NCBI GenBank assembly: GCA_009602735.1
Contig: WELA01006836.1
Coordinates: 4,785-51,048, forward strand
Origin: Mesotaenium endlicherianum
Taxonomy: Eukaryota > Streptophyta > Zygnematophyceae > Zygnematales > Mesotaeniaceae
Reading direction: 5' to 3'
DNA length: 46,264 bases
Shown: positions 32,353 to 42,338 of the stretch, piece by piece
Layout of the letters: each line of letters begins with the position of its first letter
Numbering within the stretch: position 1 is the stretch's first letter
Notes under the pieces: generated by a model
Seen by the model: the letters and a program-made list of their open reading frames with translations, nothing else
What the model was told of the DNA's origin: nothing
Database searches by the model: none
Position numbers and translations under genes: made by a program

Positions 32353-35300
32353 ACACACACGCACACACACACACACACATGCACACACGTTCAGGCACAT
32401 GTACACACACACACACAAACAACATGGACACAAGGAATTTCAAAGAGACTTGGGAAAGGAACAATTGTGCAACGCGAGAGCAAGCGGTCGAGGAGCTGGC
32501 AATAGGGTTTGGCGCGAGCGCGCGCCTGCGCACCTTCGTGGGTGGAGATGGTGATGGTGGGACGGATCCAGTAGGGGCAGCGCAGCAGCCGGATTCCCCT
32601 CAGCATGCACCTGCGCGTGCATTCACGACGTGGCACGTGTCAACGGGAGCTTCTGGTTCCGCTCAAACGCGCGGTCTGAATGCCCCTCAGCATGCATCTG
32701 CACTTGTATCCACGACGTGACACGTGTCAACGACGTAACATGTGTCAGCTTCTGGTTCCACTCAAACGCGCAATCTGAACGCCCCGTAGCATACATCTGC
32801 ACCTGTGTTCTTGTCACACATGCTTTTTTTAACACACAAATACATGACCTGAGTGGCATCTGCAATCGTGACTTCATGCGTGTGGTTGGGATTATTGTCA
32901 CACATGCTCTATATTACACTCGGACGCGTGATGCGAATGCCTCTGAGCATGCATCTGCGTTCATGACATCATGTTGACTTAATATGCTTCAATATACACA
33001 GATTTTTTGTTACACGCGGATACGTGATGCATACGAGAACAACGATGTTGACGTGTATGAATGGATATGTACTCATAAGAACACACACATGTGCACACAT
33101 ACATTTCTATATCTACACCTATATATATCTAACTTTCTAGACATATGTATACACTTACATGTATTCACAAACAAACACGTATATACACGTTTACAAATAT
33201 GTGCTGATAAGTGTGTACCTATGTGGGACACGTTTATATCTATACATATACAAGAATATCAAACACAGACTTATGTGTAAGTGTCCATGCCTTGTGTTTA
33301 GAGAGTGTCTGTACGGTCATGCGTGCGTGCAAGTGCGTGTAGAGATGTGCCTTCTGCTCTTACCCACGTGTGATTGTTTAACTTGCTTGAAAACATACGC
33401 AAGTCTACATATGAGAGACACGCACACGCCCACACTCACGCACATGCACACGCATGCGCTAGCGCGCGCACATGCATGTGCAAGCGCGCACACACACGCT
33501 CATGGGAACCAAGGCAAGTCAGACACAAAGAACAAAATATGAGAGGAGCGCGAGCAGGAGGGAAGCTTCAGACGTAGTCGGTGAAAAACAATTTGCATTG
33601 CAATCAGCGCTTGCAGAGATGTGAGCACACGCACAAGGCTCAAATGAGAGTCGGAACGACAGCTTCTTCTCGACAACGTCAACGACGAGAGAAGTTACGA
33701 TCAACAAACAGACTTGACCTGTTGAAATTGCTGAACCTGTTGAAATTGCTGAACCTGTTGAAATTGCTGAAACTGTTGAAACTTTGAGAAGAACGATACC
33801 AGTACAGCATAGGCATCAGACACAAAGGAGAGGATAGGGTTGAGAGCAACGGGAAAGGAGAGCGGGGGAGCGTGGGAGGGGCATACTTGCGGACGGGAGG
33901 CGTGACCCCGTCGTGCTGACGCAATATCTTCTCGTAGTACTTCACGTAGCGCTACTCACATTCAAGAAGAAGCAGGCTCTTTTTTTTAAGAGACGTACGA
34001 AACAACTGAAAACCATCAACTGCATGTACACCCATTTTGGAGCTTAAAAATAGGAATTGCAGAGAAAATGTTGACATGTGCAACAGCAGAGCGCGATAAC
34101 ACATTCTCTCGTGATACTCTGTGTTGTTTTGTGTCGTATTGTTCGTTGGCAGCACATAGGAAACAAAAGAAATAAAAAGACATAAACTTGTGGAGATGTC
34201 TGTGGGCTGTCCCAAGTGGCAACACGAAAAGAGGACATGCATTAAAACATCCATAGTGGCGCAAGCGCGGTGGGGAGCAGGCCGGGGAGTGGGCAGCCGT
34301 CAGAGGGGTGATGACAGGGGGAGATAACAGGTGGCAAGGGCACAGGCGACGCACCAGCTGGCTGGGGAGGGTGAGCGCTTTCCCGTCGACGGCTCGCTTG
34401 GCGTTGTAAAATTCGATGGCCTCTTCCGCCGTTGGATAAAACTTCACATGATGCAATATATATTATCGCATATATCATGCCTCTATTATGCGATATGGGC
34501 TGATTAGGAGAGTATGCATGTAAATACATGTATAATATATGCCTGAGGATGCGCACATATACACACACACGCGCACGGCGCATGCATGTGCCTGAGTATG
34601 CTCGTCAACGGATCAGCAAGCAACGAATGAAATGTTTCCAGCCCAGATCTTGGAAGGCTGCAGATCAAGCAGGCCGTGCGCGCCACGCTAGACGGCACAA
34701 ACAAGACGTCATCTTTTGTCCTTCTTCCCGACAGTAATCAGAACCCCAGAAGCTCCAAAACCCCAAACCCTAATTCCCACGCACCCGAAACCTACAACCG
34801 TCACCCCCATACCTCGAGAAAGGGCAGCGCAATTACGAGACCGCCCGTGCACGCCACGCCTCCCTCGCCTCCTCTTAGGCCACTCATGATGCTGCCTAAT
34901 GCGCCACCCCCTGGATCTTGATTCGTGAATGCTGAAGCTAGAACCCTAAACCCAGATCCTCCCCGCCCTCGCCCGCAGCAGCAGGGGACCATACCTCGAG
35001 GAACTGCAGGAGGCAACAGATGATCATGAGGCCGCCCGTGCGCGCCCTTCCGGCCTCACATTCCTGGCCCTATATCTTAAACCCAAAACCCCAAACCTCA
35101 ACCCCGGACCTCTCGCCCCCGCCCTCGCCCTCAGCAGCAGCAGGGGAGCATACCTTGAGGAATTGCAGGAGGCAGCAGATCATGAGCCCCGTGCGTGCCA
35201 TGCCTGCCTTGCAGTGCACCACGACCACGTGGTCCAGCCCGCCCTTGAGCCAGCTGTACGCGCTCTGGCAGAACGTCGCCAGCATGGCCACTGGCGGGCA

Positions 35301-37516
35301 GTTGTGGTCGTCGAATGGGAAGCTCGCCACCTGGCAGCGCGGCAGCGGCAGCGGGGGCGTGAGCAGCAGTGGGAGGGACGGACGACGGGGCAGACATAAC
35401 GAGTGGGGCAGCGGCAGCCAGAGGCAGCAGAGGCAGTGGCGGCAGCAGTGGCAGGGGCAGAGGCGGGAGTGACAGAGGCAGCGGCGGCGGCGGCGGCGGC
35501 GGCGGCGATGAGAGCGAGAGCAACAGGGGTAGAGGAAACCGCTGCGGCATGTGTTCATTGGATGATCACAAATTCGTTCACAAGATCATGCATATCTCCT
35601 AAGCTCTTGGGGGGCCTTACCTGCGTGCGCGTGCGTGTGCGTGAGCGTACGCCTGCGCATGTGTGTGTAGTTGCGTGCATGTGCAAGCGCGTATGCGTAT
35701 GTGTGTACGTGTGCAATTGCATGAGGTACATGCAGCGATGAACGCAGCTGAACCAAAGTTGATTGAAGTCGTTACAGCATCTGATCAAACAGGAATACAG
35801 AGAGGATACACAAGATCCTGTACCTCTTCACTTACGCACACACGCACACACGCACGCGCTCCCACACCCACAAACACATACAGAACGCGTGCAGACACAC
35901 GCCCACTTACACCATGCATACGCACGCATCCACGCACACACACGCACACACACACGCACGCACGCATGCACGCACACGGGCGCACACACATACACACGCA
36001 TGCACGCGCGCAAGCACACTCATGCAAGACAAATTACACACGATCTAAGAGCAGGCGGAGGTTTACCTTGCCCTCAAAAAGAGAGGCGTCGTAGAGTCGT
36101 TCGGAGCACAGGTTGTATACTTTGTATTTTCCCTGCTCAATCACAGGGCGTGCCAGTTGGTGGATGCCCGGTGGATGCCAGATGGCAGACATGCAGGTAT
36201 CCATGTGGGGACGTGCCAGGTGGCACAAGCTAGGAGGTAAACATGCAGACATGAAGTCATGCCGAGTGGCGCGTGCCAGATGGCAGCCGCACAAGCGCGG
36301 GTGCATGTCTGGCATATGGACATGCCAGGGGACGGATGCCAACATGAGGACTAGCCACCTGGCAGCCATGCAGACACGAGGGCATGCTACATGGCAGCCA
36401 AGTGGAGGGTGGGGGCATGCCAAGTGGCAACCATGGACGAGCGGGCCGACCTGGCGGGCTGCACAGCTGGCTAAGCTGAATCGCATGACAGCAAGGAGAC
36501 CAATGAGGTGGCGAGCCTAGAGGTGTGAGAGCATGCCAGGTGGCATGCATGCAAGCGTGGACATGCCAGGTGGCATTTATGCTGGCAAGCCAAGGCCAGA
36601 AGACTTTGCTACACAGAGAGAATTGTGCAAAGGATCTCCTCCCTCATTCATGGTACATATACACATATATCCATACATCCACATGTACAATATCATGTGA
36701 GAAGATTTATCAGGCTCGCGTGTGAGAAGACACATAGTTTATGATGTATAATGACTACTGGGGATTGGCATAAAATGCCTTGCGCCCAGATATATACAAA
36801 TGTGCACAGTGCCAGTTAGAAGGTATTGCTTCTGAACATGCGTGAGCCATATGTTTGCACCTCGCAGGACACGATTCAAGCAACTTGGGCACGTACGTAC
36901 ATGCGTGCACATACGTACATGACAGATGAGAAGACAAACGAGTACTTCTGGGATGTACTTGAGTAGATGTGCATCTGTGAGTGCACTGAAGATACGAGGC
37001 AGTACCTCTGAAGTCTCCTCTCCATGCACACTCGCAGTCACACAGTCATACACGCACACACACGCACACACGCGCGCGCGCGCACACATGCACGCATACA
37101 CGCGCACTAAGATACATGCACGCACACACACACAGGTACATGCTGAGGCACAGACCTTGTGATGAGTGTCGAGGAAGCGGATGATGTCCTCCATGTGGTT
37201 TCGGTACAGGCCCTGCTCACACACACGCACTCACACATCAACACATGCACGCACTTGCACACACGCACATGCGCGCGCACACACGCACACACACACACAC
37301 ACATATGCACACACAAAGATTCACATACGCGCAGACAAGCACACACGCCCACGCACGCATACACATGCACGCGCGTGCACTAGTTCTCTATTTAGCTCTT
37401 CCTCTTATTAGAAAGCGTCGATGCACGCGTTGGTGTTCAAGCGTTTTGTCAAGACAAGGCTGAGGGCGTGTGCAATACACTGACAAATGCGCGCAGAACA
37501 ACTCAGGGTCAGAAGC

Positions 37517-37553
<37 letters not shown>

Positions 37554-40500
37554 ACGGACACACACACGCACACACGCCCACGCGCCATGCGCACACGCCC
37601 ACGCACACGTGCATATGTACATATGCTTGGGCATTGTCGTAAGTACGCGTGTTCAGTGTGTACCCTGCCTTGGTCAATGACATGGAATTGAAGCAGGAAA
37701 TTCATGTGCCACCAAGAGGGATACGTACGACGACGACAAAGAAGAAGAAGAAGAAGGAGAAGGAGAAGAAGAAGAAGAAGGAGAAGAAGAAGAAGAAGAA
37801 GGAGAAGGAGAAGGAGAAGAAGGAGAAGGAGAAGGAGAAGGAGCAGAAGGGAGATGCTTAAACAAATTGAAAGAGGACCTTCCTTAATGGTAGTCACATA
37901 CAAATGAAAGCAAGACCGTTGGTTCTTATACCATCGTCGTAGTTTGCAAGGTGACAAGAAGAAGAGGAGGATTTTCTCAACTCGACATAGCCGAGGAGGC
38001 CGGAGCTGCTATCCCCAGCTGGAAATTCTAATATGCGCGTAAAGATTTGAGATACCGTTGAACAAGAAGAACAGAGATAGAAAGGTTAAAAAAAAGGAGG
38101 AGATTCTCACCTCCACGTAGCCGAGGAGGCCGGAGCTCCTGTCGCCCGCCGGGAATCCCATTGCGATAATATTCTCCGTGATGTATGACATGTCAAGATC
38201 GAACCCCCCCTCCTGCACAAAGCAGCATGTGTGACGTCGTCGAAACACATGGTTCAGAGCATACGGCAGGTCAGGTTATCAGGCACAGAGATGAGATATC
38301 AGATATGAGATGTGAGATGGCCGCAGCATGCGGCGTGGGGGGGAATCAGCCTCCCCCTCCTTGAAGAGCGAGTATGCGACTGAAATACCTAAAACCGCTT
38401 GAGACGGGGAAATATGAAACTAACACAAGAGAAGCTGGACAAACCGACGGGGACTCTGGAGGGTGTCAAACCCCCACCCCCCCCGCCTGGAAGGAAACAT
38501 CAGATTAAGTTATATCCAACATATCCATCCAAAGAATCCAACGCATCCAAGACATCCTACATGTCCGGAGCGAGGCGATCACGCCACAAGAAGTTTGCAC
38601 CACCTGGCAGCTGAGCTTTGCCAGGTGGCAATCATGCCACGCAGTGAACGCGCCACGTGGCGCAGACCCACGGCTACAACTCTACGCTCCGGCACCCCCT
38701 GACAGGCTTACATCTGGTGGCGCTAGGTGGCGGCCGTTCACTACAGGAACTCATATTGAACTGAGAGGCCTCGCAGGAGCGCCAGCTGGCAGCAGCAGCC
38801 CCAGCCCCAGCCCCAGCCCCAGCCCCAGCCCCAGCCCGAGCCCCAGTCCTAACTATACGCCTAAAGCCTAAGCCCACTAAGCCCGCACCCTTTGAACCTG
38901 CCCTCACCCTTGCGGCACGCACTAAAAAGCAGAAGGGTCAACGCTAGTCCATAGCTCTCTCGCGCAGCAGAGCAGAGACGCCACATGCCATACATATCCA
39001 AAACGCTGAATCGATAATTCTAAACCCCAAGCGTTAAAACCCACGTGCGCCTCCCCGTGATCCGGAACCCTCGCCCAAAAAAGTAGACCACAAGCGCGAC
39101 AACAACCACCTTCTAATGAGATCTGGAGGCTCCCGCATGCGCCATGTATATCGTCAACCCGGAACCCCAACCTTGATCCCCCCCCCCCCCGGAACTCTAC
39201 GACCCACACCTTAGACCTTAAACCCTCATACGAGTCCTCCAATCATAAACCTTAAGAGGGACCACCCCGCCCACCTGGTAGCGCCGCTTGTTCTGAGAGA
39301 CCATGTGGCGCGCTCTCGTCTGCAGAGCCTTGGCCGCGCTCCTCGACGAGTCAAACAGGCCCTTTGTGAGGCTGCCAAGTGTCGCGCCGCCGCCGCCCGT
39401 TGACGTGAACCCCAGGCCAGGGTCCACCTTGCCACCTGTTATGCCGCCGGGACCCCTTGCGGCAGCAGAGTCTGATGAGACGCCGCCAGATGTCGCATAA
39501 TCTGCAGGTAAGGCAGCACCTGCCGCCGCCAGCGGGGCATTGTCGAGAGCTGAGCTTGGCTCGCCAGGTGTCGCTGCTCCGGCAGTGCCAAGTGGTGGCT
39601 GCTCAAGGATTTCTGCACGCACAGTTGAGGAAGGAAACAAACGGGGACAAAGTGCTATATGTATATGTGAATGTGCACATACATGTATAGAACTCAAACA
39701 TATGATTTCTGATATGGATGCCAACAAAAGAAATAACCGCACGCCAGTGCATCCGCGCGCGCGTGCTTGCGCAAGTGGGGGTGCGCGCATGTGCGCATGT
39801 ACGCGGCGAGTGGAGAGAGAAGGGGGCTACAGTAGGTTAGGTCTCAAGGGCCAATAACGACTCTTTCTTTTGCAGAGGGTTCAGGGTTCAGCAGCATTTG
39901 TCGACTAAGAGGAGAGGGTGCACAGCAAGCAGATCTCCGTAGACCTCCTGGACGCGACACCTGTTGCAAGCCTTACAAATGAGCTTCTGATGCCAAGAGA
40001 AATCCGAAACCTGATCCCTCACCCTCCGACGCCCATCAGCGACACGCTTTCTGCTGGACCTCGACGCCTACAGCAGGCACGCAACTGAGCGCAGCGGCAT
40101 CACCCCAACTCCACCGCCCCATTCCTACACTCCAACTCTAATGCCAAACAGCTGTTAGGTCCTGAGATTGAGACCTTCCCACACAAATTCTTGAAGTTGA
40201 CGCGTGACACAGGAAGGTCCACACATGGAAGCTTTCGGACGCTGGGAGAGGAAAAAAGGCATGCCAGCTGTCAAAACAGAGGCTCCCAGTTTCTTGGTTT
40301 GAAGGCCTCAGGGTTCTAGCTCTCTCGGATCACTCGGCCCTAGGTTTCAGCTTTCTGGTCGAAATATCCTAGGGTCCCTCGTTTCTAAGGTCGTCAAATG
40401 TTAGGGGTCCGGTGATGTCTAGAGACGTAGGACTTTAGGGTTCAGGATTTTAGGGTAGAACAATCCCAGGGACGGGTTTCTGGGGTCAACAGGAATGTAG

Positions 40501-42338
40501 GGCCGGGTCAAAAGTCACACGGTACTAGGCTTGTACGTTCTAGGCTCTGGCAGCTGGCACATGCGGCACCTGCCAAGTGTGCGCTCACCTGAGCCGGGAG
40601 CCTTGTCTCCTCCGCCCGTCGGGTCCGAGACAGCTGTTGCGCCTGCAGCGACAGTCGCAGCCTCGCCTCCTGAGCCGCCGCCAGCTGTTGCGCCGTCGCC
40701 ACCCGCCTCGGGCTGGCCAGCCGCGCCCGCCACCGCCGACGAGGACAACGAGGACAATGAGGTGTCAGCCGATGTGGCGTCTCCTGCTTGGCCAAGGCGC
40801 GCAGCAGTATCCGATCCGCCAGTGGGCGCAGCCCCAGATGCGTCGGCACTGCCAGCGTTGTCTGCGGGGCTTGCAAGCGCTTTCTCCGGAAGTGCCTTCC
40901 TGGTGTCGGCAAATCCGTGCGATCTCGGCCCTCGGATGGCCGGTGCCGTCTGGGCGGCGGCGGCCTGCGTGGACTGGGCGGCAGATGCTGACTGTGTGGT
41001 GGAGGAGCTGGAGGGTGGCGGGGGGTTCGTTTTTGTTTGAGAGGTTGAGGTGGGAAACAGCCGCCAGACGCCGCCGCCGCTGCCGCCGCCGCCACTGCCG
41101 CTGCTGTTCTGGGCCACCGACGCGGGCGAGTCGATGAGCGGGATGGCGCCAGGTGGCGGACCGCCGTCAGTTGCCGCTGCGGCGCCAGCACCTGGCAGCC
41201 TAGCCCCAAAGAAGCTGCTGAACGCGGCCTTTGCGTTCTCCTGCAGCTTGAGCACCCCTGCTCGAACCTCCCCCTCCCCCCCCCCAGGGCTTGCAGCCGC
41301 AGTTGCCGCCGTTGCTCCCGCCGCTCCTCCCGAAGCGCCACCTGGCGCCCCTGCCGTCCGGACCGGCGCTGGCTGCCGGCCAAAGATCTGTGTGGCGTTT
41401 CCCGCCGGCCCAAAGCCTCCAAACCCCTTGGAGAACATACCCCCCAGGCCTGCAAAGGGGGCAGGCGCAGCAGCAGCCTGGCTGGCGGGGGTAGGGTGGG
41501 GAGCTTTCGACGATGTGCCCCCGCCCCTGCCCCTGCCTCTGCCCCTGCCCTGGGGTGAGCCCAATCCCCCTCTCGCTTCCCCCCCTCGGGCGGCAGCAGG
41601 GGAGCCTACCCCAGGTGTGCCCTTGAAGGGGTTTTCTTCCTCCTCCCTCAGATCCCCCCCCTGCCCCACGTGCTCCTTAGACCCCACCAGCATTCTCCCA
41701 GTCAGCGCTTCCACGCCAGACGAGCCTGCCCCGTCAGCGCCCACCTCAGCCGCCACCTGCCCAGCCTCGTCCGTGGTGACGGTGGCGGCGCTGAGGCTGA
41801 CAGGTGGATGCTCCTCCTTGTCGTCACCTGGCACAGAAGGCTCCTCCGCAGAGGCCCCCCCTCTATCAAGGGTAGCACTGCCCCCTCCCTCGCCCTCACC
41901 GTTTCCATCACCAGCAGCATCGCCATCCATGTCATCACCACCGCCAGCAGCAGCAGCAACAGCGCCACTGTCAGCGGTGCTTCCATCTCCTGTCGCCATG
42001 GTAGCTGATCCTGAGGCGCCAGGCTGGCGCGCACCTGGCGCCACATCACCTGCTGCAGCCGCCGTCCCATCCGGCACTACTCCTTTCCCAGCGCCAGCGT
42101 CAGCATCAGCATCAGCATCGAGGGTAAAGACAGATTCATCCCCCTGGCTCGAGCTGCCACCATAGCCTTCTTCTCCCTTTAGCTTCTGCTCCTCCTCTGC
42201 AGGTGAGCCAGCGAGCGGAGGGCTCCCTCTGCTCTCCTCTGCAGGCTCAGGGGCACTACCTGCAATACCTGCAGAGGAATTCATCCCAGTAGAAGTCCCT
42301 GCGCCTGCTTCTGCCCCAGTCCCACCTGCTGCCGCCAT
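26679..42338 (-). CDS. PTEN2: PTEN2-type phosphatidylinositol/protein phosphatase, 14 exons, complete
   Basis: Exons in transcript order: 42338-40589, 39612-39275, 38212-38111, 37212-37156, 36132-36067, 35330-35154, 34441-34355, 33951-33887, 32610-32534, 31863-31817, 30239-30109, 29335-29266, 28462-27388, 27133-26679. Phases close at every junction, giving 1498 residues. PTEN removes the 3-phosphate of PtdIns(3,4,5)P3. Visible features: PIP2-binding-like NKRRYQ at the end of exon 2 (691-696), [15 protein letters not shown], general-acid loop FDDHNCPP (about 777-784), P-loop [10 protein letters not shown] with Cys811 and Arg817, and CMLRG...RCPYWIRP opening the C2 domain. Further on are [32 protein letters not shown] and SPGFQVEVV. 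The protein ends in an acidic [16 protein letters not shown] tail typical of plant PTEN2. The MA in the P-loop (KG in animals) is the plant PTEN2 form. The first 583 and last roughly 490 residues are Gly/Ala/Ser/Pro-rich. The start is the first ATG in the open first exon; the true start could be further upstream. Confidence 0.96.
28490..28610. repeat. TTAGGG-like repeat in PTEN2 intron 12
   Basis: GGGGTTAGGGTTGCGGTTGG and related words lie just upstream (transcript sense CCCTAA-type) of the exon 13 acceptor. Confidence 0.65.
28999..29172. repeat. Inverted (TG)n and (CA)n pair in PTEN2 intron 12
   Basis: A pure (TG)n run at 28999-29037 is followed about 65 bp later by (CA)n at 29104-29172. 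The two are complementary and could form a hairpin in DNA or pre-mRNA. Confidence 0.85.
29696..29828 (+). repeat. Degenerate (TGCTGAGGTGGACTGA)n tandem repeat in PTEN2 intron 11
   Basis: Eight or so units of 15-17 bases, such as ATGCTGAGGTGGACTG and ATGCTGACATGGACTG. Confidence 0.75.
30335..30685 (-). repeat. Array of decayed copies of the PTEN2 exon 11 acceptor
   Basis: The real exon starts at 30239 with + strand context GTCGTCAGGCTGTGCGCACA followed by CACGTGTGG. Related segments lie at 30335-30362 (GTTGCCAGGCTGCGCGCACA), 30442-30477, 30558-30591 and 30651-30682, at roughly 95-117-bp spacing. Each repeats the exon's first bases and the acceptor plus the upstream CACGTGTGG-like intron sequence. 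Only the copy at 30239 continues into the conserved DDIW...APRKG block. Confidence 0.7.
30980..31560. repeat. 106-bp polypurine minisatellite in PTEN2 intron 10
   Basis: Five-plus nearly identical 106-bp units, with GCATGTCTTCAAAGGGGGAG recurring at about 31086, 31192, 31298, 31404 and 31510. Simpler GGGA repeats follow to about 31680. The + strand is almost all purine, so the PTEN2 transcript is polypyrimidine here. Confidence 0.95.
32312..32418. repeat. (CA)n microsatellite in PTEN2 intron 9
   Basis: CACACA with CACCCACA and CACATGCA interruptions. It starts about 120 bp from the exon 9 donor. Confidence 0.9.
32683..32960 (-). repeat. Array of decayed copies of the PTEN2 exon 9 acceptor
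   Basis: The real exon start lies in CCCCTCAGCATGCAC|CTGCG (+ strand, 32596-32615). Copies are CCCCTCAGCATGCATCTGCA at 32683, CCCCGTAGCATACATCTGCA at 32782 and CCTCTGAGCATGCATCTGCG at 32940. The first copy shares about 90 bp of flank with the real site, including CACGTGTCAACG and AGCTTCTGGTTCC. Each copy keeps CAG followed by an ATGCATGCTGAGG-like start. Only the 32610 site continues into the conserved CMLRG block. Confidence 0.8.
33419..33500. repeat. Interrupted (CA)n repeat in PTEN2 intron 8
   Basis: CACGCACATG and GCGCGCACA words. No gene. Confidence 0.75.
33718..33784 (+). repeat. 18-bp perfect tandem repeat in PTEN2 intron 8
   Basis: CCTGTTGAAATTGCTGAA occurs three times in tandem plus a partial fourth copy with a change. 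Confidence 0.95.
34813..35062 (-). repeat. Two decayed copies of the PTEN2 catalytic exon 3' end
   Basis: Copy 2 (about 35060 down to 34995, minus) reads [20 protein letters not shown] then LE, followed by donor GTATGG; it keeps the C..G..RTG spacing of the P-loop but lacks the His. Copy 3 (about 34870 to 34813) reads [18 protein letters not shown], then GTATGG. Offsets are 159 and 182 bp. The intron flank GCCCTCGCCC..CAGCAGCAGG is shared by the real junction and copy 2. Both copies are open in the exon's frame. Confidence 0.85.
35154..35330 (-). CDS. PTEN2: PTEN2 exon 6, catalytic P-loop exon
   Basis: The 59 codons run from [10 protein letters not shown] to LLQFLK and carry both the general-acid loop and the [11 protein letters not shown]-loop. 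The acceptor CTGCCAG|GTGGCG sits at the centre of one of the interspersed palindromes. The donor AAG|GTATGC is repeated downstream in two decayed copies of the exon's 3' part. Confidence 0.95.
35633..36018. repeat. (TG)n then (CA)n tracts in PTEN2 intron 5
   Basis: GTGCGTGTGCG-type DNA at 35633-35712 and (CA)n/(CACG)n at 35835-36018 are roughly complementary to each other. Confidence 0.8.
36148..36575. repeat. Dense cluster of TGCCANNTGGCA palindromes in PTEN2 intron 4
   Basis: About a dozen copies or variants (TGCCAGGTGGCA, TGCCAGATGGCA, TGCCAAGTGGCA, GCCACCTGGCA), usually preceded by ACA or GCA, at 25-50-bp spacing. This is the highest density in the window. It lies immediately upstream of exon 5 in the transcript. 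Confidence 0.85.
37046..37135. repeat. (CA)n/(CG)n microsatellite, PTEN2 intron 4
   Basis: CACACGCACACA with a GCGCGCGCGC core, 20 bp from the exon 4 donor. Confidence 0.85.
37217..37378. repeat. (CA)n microsatellite, PTEN2 intron 3
   Basis: The tract begins within a few bases of the exon 4 acceptor, so in the transcript a (UG)n tract replaces much of the usual polypyrimidine tract. Confidence 0.85.
37517..37615. repeat. (CA)n microsatellite, PTEN2 intron 3
   Basis: About 34 bases of pure CA, then CACG variants. Confidence 0.9.
37737..37852. repeat. (GAA)n/(GGAGAA)n polypurine tract, PTEN2 intron 3
   Basis: About 115 bp of GAAGAAGGAGAAG without a pyrimidine until GAGCAGAAG near the end. 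The transcript strand is (CTT)n/(CTCCTT)n. Confidence 0.95.
37981..38030 (-). pseudogene. Decayed partial copy of PTEN2 exon 3 in intron 3
   Basis: About 40 of 50 bases match the 3' part of exon 3 (38111-38160), and the copy translates as [16 protein letters not shown] against [16 protein letters not shown]. The donor has mutated from GAG|GTGAGA to GAG|TTGAGA, so it cannot be used as a normal exon end. The adjoining intron bases (TCCTCCT side) are also shared. The offset is 130 bp. Confidence 0.85.
38787..38870 (+). repeat. (CCCCAG)n repeat in PTEN2 intron 2
   Basis: CAGCCCCAGCCCCAGCCCC, passing into CCCTAAG-like words to about 38890. Confidence 0.9.

Noticed and set aside
40531..42165. Long plus-strand Pro/Ala-rich frames opposite PTEN2 exon 1
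   Set aside because: They are antisense shadows. The minus-strand frame splices in phase into the conserved PTEN segment.
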